Part shown: in pieces, positions 61,691 to 64,000 of the stretch
Layout: every line of letters begins with the position of its first letter
Numbering within the stretch: position 1 is the stretch's first letter
From: Anaerofustis stercorihominis
GTDB lineage: Bacteria; Bacillota; Clostridia; Eubacteriales; Anaerofustaceae
DNA: 64,000 bases
Reading direction: 5' to 3'
Assembly (NCBI RefSeq): GCF_005844425.1
Contig: NZ_SPHL01000001.1
Coordinates: 62,001-126,000 of the forward strand
The notes under the pieces: model-generated
Database searches by the model: none
What the model saw: the letters and a program-made list of their open reading frames with translations, nothing else
Told to the model about the DNA's origin: nothing
Translations under genes and position numbers: made by a program

Positions 61691-61784
61691 AAAGGGTTAA
61701 TATCTGCTTAAATTATTGTTAATAATGAATAAGTATGATAAAATATAAAAATTAATTTAAAAGGAAAGGATTGGAGCAGAAAAT

Positions 61785-63665
61785 TTGAACAATAAAAAAT
61801 TTAGAACCATAATTATATATGTTGTGCTTATATTTGGCGTATATTTTCTTATAAGCATGGTCACAGGTTCTGTAAATCCGCTTTCAAATGCAAAAGTGGA
61901 AAAGGCTTCATACAGTAAGCTTGTTCAGAATTTAGAGGCCGATAACGTAAAAAGTATAACCATAAACAGAAATAAACAAAGTGCCGAAACTACATTAAAA
62001 AGCGGTGATACAATTTTAGTATCAAATGTTGCTTTATCTGAATTAGACAGTCTATTGACAGACTATATTAAAGCAAATCCGGGAGAAATTGATGTTAATT
62101 ATGAAATATCAAATTCAACAGGTTGGACCAATATTTTAATGGTTCTTGTATCTCTTGGATTAATGGGCTTTTTAATTTTTGTTTTCTTCTCTCAACAAGG
62201 TGGGGGCGGAAGCAAAGTTATGTCTTTCGGTAAGAGTAAAGCAAAATTATATACAAAAAGCGATAAACAATATACATTTGATGATGTCGCAGGCGCAGAT
62301 GAAGAAAAAGAAGAACTTGCAGAAGTTGTTGACTTTTTAAGATCACCAAAAAGGTACATTGATTTGGGAGCGAGAATTCCAAAAGGTGTGCTTCTTGTAG
62401 GACCTCCTGGAACAGGTAAAACATTACTTGCAAAAGCAACTGCAGGGGAAGCAAAAGTTCCGTTCTTTAGCATAAGCGGTTCTGATTTCGTTGAAATGTT
62501 TGTAGGTGTTGGTGCCAGCAGAGTAAGAGATTTATTTGAAACAGCAAAGAAAAATGCACCATGTATTGTATTCATAGACGAAATTGATGCCGTTGGACGT
62601 CACAGAGGTGCCGGACTTGGCGGTGGCAATGATGAAAGAGAACAAACTCTTAATCAACTATTGGTTGAAATGGACGGATTCTCAAATCAAGAAGGAATAA
62701 TCATAATAGCAGCAACAAACAGAGCTGATATATTAGACCCTGCTATATTAAGACCGGGAAGATTTGACAGACAAATTCTTGTAGCCCCTCCTGATGTAAA
62801 AGGAAGAGAAGATATCTTAAAAGTTCATGCAAAAGGCAAACCATTAGAAGATGATATTGATTTAAGCATTATTGCAAAAAGTACTGCCGGATTTACAGGT
62901 GCAGACCTTGAAAATGTAATGAATGAAGCAAGTTTACTTGCTGCAAGAAAAAGAGAAAAGAAAGTTTCTATGAAAGACATAGAAGAAGCTATAAAAAGAG
63001 TTATTGCAGGACCCGAAAAGAAAAGTAAGGTTATTACTGATGAAGATAAAAAAATTACAGCTGCCCATGAAGCTGGTCATGCAATTGTAATGAAGAGTCT
63101 TCCTCAATGTGATGAAGTAAGAGAAATTTCAATCATTCCAAGAGGAATGGCTGCAGGGTATACAATTTCGCTTCCTGACAATGATAATTCTCATATGCCA
63201 AAAGGTAAACTTCTTGATATGATTTGTGGTTTACTTGGTGGTAGAGCGGCAGAAGAAGTTATGCTTGATGATATTTGCACAGGTGCTTCAAATGATATTG
63301 AAAGAGCAAGTAAAATTGCAAGAAGCATGGTAACCGAATGGGGTATGTCAGATTTACTTGGACCTTTATGCTTAGGCAGCGGACAAGATGATGTATTTAT
63401 AGGAAGAGACTTCTTAAGAAGTAAAAACTACGGAGAAGAAGTTGCCAGTGCAATAGATAAAGAAGTAAGAGATATTATAAACGAATGTCATGAAAAAGCT
63501 ATTAATATTTTAGCTGAAAATAAAGATAAGCTTGAACTTATCACAAACGAATTAATCAAAAAAGAAACTCTAACCGGAGAAGAATTTGCAAGTTTATTTG
63601 AAACAGGAAAATATCCGGGGGAAGAAGAAAAAAACAATGAAGAAGAGGACAATATAAATGAATAA
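61785..63665 (+). CDS. ftsH: ATP-dependent zinc metalloprotease FtsH
   Basis: This 626-residue membrane protease has two N-terminal helices around an extracytoplasmic part (about 7-25 and 110-132). The AAA domain follows, with Walker A GPPGTGKT, Walker [13 protein letters not shown] and RPGRFDR. Last is the M41 protease with HEAGH. The start is TTG at 61785, with GGAG nine bases ahead; no ATG fits. It degrades membrane and regulatory proteins. Confidence 0.96.
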   Translation: MNNKKFRTIIIYVVLIFGVYFLISMVTGSVNPLSNAKVEKASYSKLVQNLEADNVKSITINRNKQSAETTLKSGDTILVSNVALSELDSLLTDYIKANPGEIDVNYEISNSTGWTNILMVLVSLGLMGFLIFVFFSQQGGGGSKVMSFGKSKAKLYTKSDKQYTFDDVAGADEEKEELAEVVDFLRSPKRYIDLGARIPKGVLLVGPPGTGKTLLAKATAGEAKVPFFSISGSDFVEMFVGVGASRVRDLFETAKKNAPCIVFIDEIDAVGRHRGAGLGGGNDEREQTLNQLLVEMDGFSNQEGIIIIAATNRADILDPAILRPGRFDRQILVAPPDVKGREDILKVHAKGKPLEDDIDLSIIAKSTAGFTGADLENVMNEASLLAARKREKKVSMKDIEEAIKRVIAGPEKKSKVITDEDKKITAAHEAGHAIVMKSLPQCDEVREISIIPRGMAAGYTISLPDNDNSHMPKGKLLDMICGLLGGRAAEEVMLDDICTGASNDIERASKIARSMVTEWGMSDLLGPLCLGSGQDDVFIGRDFLRSKNYGEEVASAIDKEVRDIINECHEKAINILAENKDKLELITNELIKKETLTGEEFASLFETGKYPGEEEKNNEEEDNINE

Positions 63666-64000
63666 AGAATTAACTGTCGGATTAAAAAATGAAAGAGAAA
63701 TGGTTGTAAAGGAAGAACATCTTGCATGTTCAAAAGGAAGTGGAGCTGCAAAGGTTTTTTCAACTCCTGATTTGCTTTTACTTATGGAAGGCGCTTGTTT
63801 TAAACTTGCAGAAGAATACTTAAATGAAGGAGAATCAACTGTTGGAACTTTAGCAAACTTTAAACATCTTGCTGCAACACCACTTGGAATGAAAGTAAGA
63901 TGTGAATGTGAGCTTATAGAAATTGACAGAAGAAGATTAATATTTAAAGTCGAAGCTTATGACGAAAAGGAGAAAGTCGGTGAAGGAATTCACGAAAGAT
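63658..64000 (+). CDS. Thioesterase-like hotdog protein, cut off at the window end
   Basis: A frame starting ATG at 63658 overlaps the ftsH end by eight bases. The first 114 residues show [20 protein letters not shown] and [20 protein letters not shown], the Thr/Glu/His arrangement of FlK-type (fluoroacetyl-CoA thioesterase-like) hotdog proteins. The gene continues past base 64000. Confidence 0.75.
   Translation, partial: MNKELTVGLKNEREMVVKEEHLACSKGSGAAKVFSTPDLLLLMEGACFKLAEEYLNEGESTVGTLANFKHLAATPLGMKVRCECELIEIDRRRLIFKVEAYDEKEKVGEGIHER

Overview
The window is a gap-free stretch of chromosome from a low-GC anaerobic Firmicute (Bacillota, class Clostridia). The AT-rich base composition, strong AGGAGG-type ribosome binding sites, short hairpin plus T-run terminators, and gene content (class III fructose-1,6-bisphosphatase, type 1B dihydroorotate dehydrogenase PyrD/PyrK with a separate PyrI, L27 with a cleavable N-terminus beside its Prp protease, a CwlD-like amidase, PanG in place of PanE) all fit. 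I cannot name a genus. There are no rRNA genes, CRISPR arrays, insertion sequences or prophage genes. One tRNA (Thr, anticodon GGT) is present.

Layout. 1-3.7 kb: a small sugar-phosphate operon (SorE-like dehydrogenase, class II aldolase, glucitol-type PTS IIA, SorC-family regulator) behind a strong promoter packed with palindromes. 3.7-6.2 kb: a tiny membrane protein, a rhodanese, and a Y-family polymerase/YolD pair behind a LexA-type box; then tRNA-Thr. 6.2-13.6 kb: mostly minus strand: a lipase-like hydrolase, Pth, small proteins, a membrane-inserted M28 peptidase, then the operon rplU-prp-rpmA-obg-yhbY-nadD-yqeK (listed in transcription order). 13.7-21.7 kb: CwlD-like amidase, Fbp, Mfd, PrsA-like foldase. 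21.8-23 kb: MerR regulator with a carboxymuconolactone-decarboxylase-family protein. 23-29.2 kb: complete pst-phoU-phoPR phosphate system behind a Pho box. 29.2-31 kb: Nth, a small YtxH-like protein, a nucleotidyltransferase. 31-35.3 kb: pantothenate/CoA operon panG-panB-panC-panD-coaBC with a structured leader. 35.3-40.6 kb: PrfB, fructose-6-phosphate aldolase, ThyX, RlmB, and a CNNM/CorC-type transporter preceded by a short acidic/proline leader ORF. 40.6-41.2 kb: a Fic gene broken by a one-base frameshift. 41.3-51.4 kb: full de novo UMP operon pyrB-I-C-F-K-D-E-carA-carB behind a PyrR-like attenuator. 51.4-56.9 kb: QueH, an EF-G paralogue, YtxG/YtxH-like pair, BrnQ. 57-58.1 kb: rpsF-ssb-rpsR. 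58.1-64 kb: LCP protein, then tilS-hpt-ftsH and a cut-off thioesterase.

Most genes are housekeeping. The best leads for something undescribed are in the untranslated regions: (1) the 27-residue leader ORF before the CNNM/CorC gene at 39154-39237, whose acidic start and Pro-Ile-Pro resemble Mg2+-sensing leader peptides; (2) a two-state leader before the pantothenate operon; (3) an unusual bulged hairpin before the EF-G paralogue; and (4) the palindrome cluster at the start of the window, related elements of which recur before the fructose-6-phosphate aldolase gene. All assignments come from reading the sequence; no database search was possible.
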